This document shows, in pieces, positions 63,801 through 64,000 of a DNA stretch of 64,000 bases. The position numbers and the translations under genes were made by a program. The notes beneath the pieces were generated by a model, which saw only the letters and a list, made by a program, of their open reading frames with translations, was not told the DNA's origin and searched no databases. The DNA is taken from contig CAZCZU010000003.1 of NCBI GenBank assembly GCA_964503475.1, positions 1-64,000 on the forward strand, read 5' to 3'. The DNA is from CAZCZU01 sp964503475. GTDB lineage: Bacteria > Pseudomonadota > Zetaproteobacteria > Mariprofundales > Mariprofundaceae. Each line of letters begins with the position of its first letter. Positions within the stretch are counted from its first letter, which is position 1.

Positions 63801-64000
63801 TTACTCCTGACGCTCCGGTCGGGCCAGCAGGGCCTGGACGGCCTCCTGCGGGCTCACATCGCCGGCGAGGATGGCCTGCACGGTCTGGGTGATAGGCATG
63901 TCGACACCAAGCTCGGCGGCCAGCGATCGGGCTGCCGTTGCCGTGCGTTCGCCCTCGGTGACCTGGCCAATGCGCTGGCGTGCTGCCTCCAGACTCAGCC
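63801..64000 (-). CDS. gpsA: Glycerol-3-phosphate dehydrogenase, C-terminal fragment (cut by window end)
   Basis: The last 65 or so codons of a minus-strand gene whose 5' part lies beyond the window. The readable tail includes RQRIGQVTEGERTATAARSL, then LGVDMPITQTVQAIL and SPQEAVQALLARPERQE, matching the C-terminal domain of NAD(P)-dependent GpsA. It supplies glycerol-3-phosphate, the substrate of PlsY, for phospholipid synthesis. Only the end is visible, so the call rests on this tail. Confidence 0.85.
   Translation of the reverse strand, partial: LSLEAARQRIGQVTEGERTATAARSLAAELGVDMPITQTVQAILAGDVSPQEAVQALLARPERQE

Overview
This is a chromosomal window from a GC-rich Gram-negative bacterium. 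The groES-groEL operon with a CIRCE operator, rpsU-yqeY-dnaG-rpoD order, tpiA-secG-tRNA-Leu order, an RND efflux set, OmpA- and MipA-type outer-membrane proteins and bioF-bioH-bioC-bioD all point to Pseudomonadota. The presence of both a long pyruvate:ferredoxin oxidoreductase and a PDH complex, an SthA-like flavoprotein and a small SAP/Cys-rich protein would suit a zetaproteobacterium of Mariprofundus type. That lineage call is inference and was not tested. No phage, IS element or CRISPR array is visible. Apart from small accessory pockets (about 10.7-12.15 kb and 59.7-60.5 kb) this is core genome.

Layout. 1-568: heptamer repeats and duplicated terminator modules downstream of groEL. 0.57-2.85 kb: groEL and groES on the minus strand under CIRCE. 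3.0-9.0 kb: a CZB zinc protein, a 36-residue membrane peptide, then a GltD-like NADPH/Fe-S oxidoreductase translationally coupled to NifJ. 9.3-12.5 kb: an SthA-like flavoprotein, an MNT/HEPN toxin-antitoxin pair, an AT-richer islet and yciH. 12.7-18.2 kb: PDH E1 alpha, E1 beta, E2 and a lipoyl-domain-bearing E3. 18.2-21.8 kb: a homologue of tRNA-queuosine mannosyltransferase, rraA, a GGDEF protein and ychJ. 21.9-28.5 kb: a TetR regulator with a tripartite RND efflux system whose pump carries an insertion of about 100 residues. 28.5-36 kb: ybjQ, a CoA-binding protein, a lytic transglycosylase, a PilZ protein, a cNMP-binding protein, a PolB-type exonuclease and murJ. 36-40.6 kb: the macromolecular synthesis operon. 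40.6-47.3 kb: an NDUFA9-like protein, plsY, a LysM protein, dprA, topA and rimI. 47.2-50.6 kb: biotin genes. 50.6-54.5 kb: comF, grxC, carbonic anhydrase, rsmA, tpiA, secG and tRNA-Leu(GAG) followed by a tandem repeat. 54.7-59.7 kb: a sugar kinase, a MipA-like protein and a cluster combining a DUF1722 protein, a DUF523/TudS desulfidase, an O-methyltransferase and ThiI. 59.7-64 kb: SAP and DUF4259 proteins, an OmpA-like protein, def, thiE, DUF2782, an Smr protein and the 3' end of gpsA.

Three things stand out. (1) 56.6-59.7 kb places the tRNA 4-thiouridine synthase ThiI next to the two halves of a RudS-like 4-thiouridine eraser (TudS and DUF1722). The DUF1722 half is fused to a domain resembling pyrimidine-dimer glycosylase (T4 endonuclease V), so this may be a write/erase module for the tRNA near-UV sensor base. 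(2) Four copies of a structured two-hairpin intergenic element lie in the groEL, nifJ-sthA and pdhC-lpd intergenic regions. Each points the same way as transcription, and paired stem positions differ between copies in a way that keeps pairing. (3) The RND pump has an extra hydrophobic block between its last transmembrane segments, encoded by DNA of visibly different composition.
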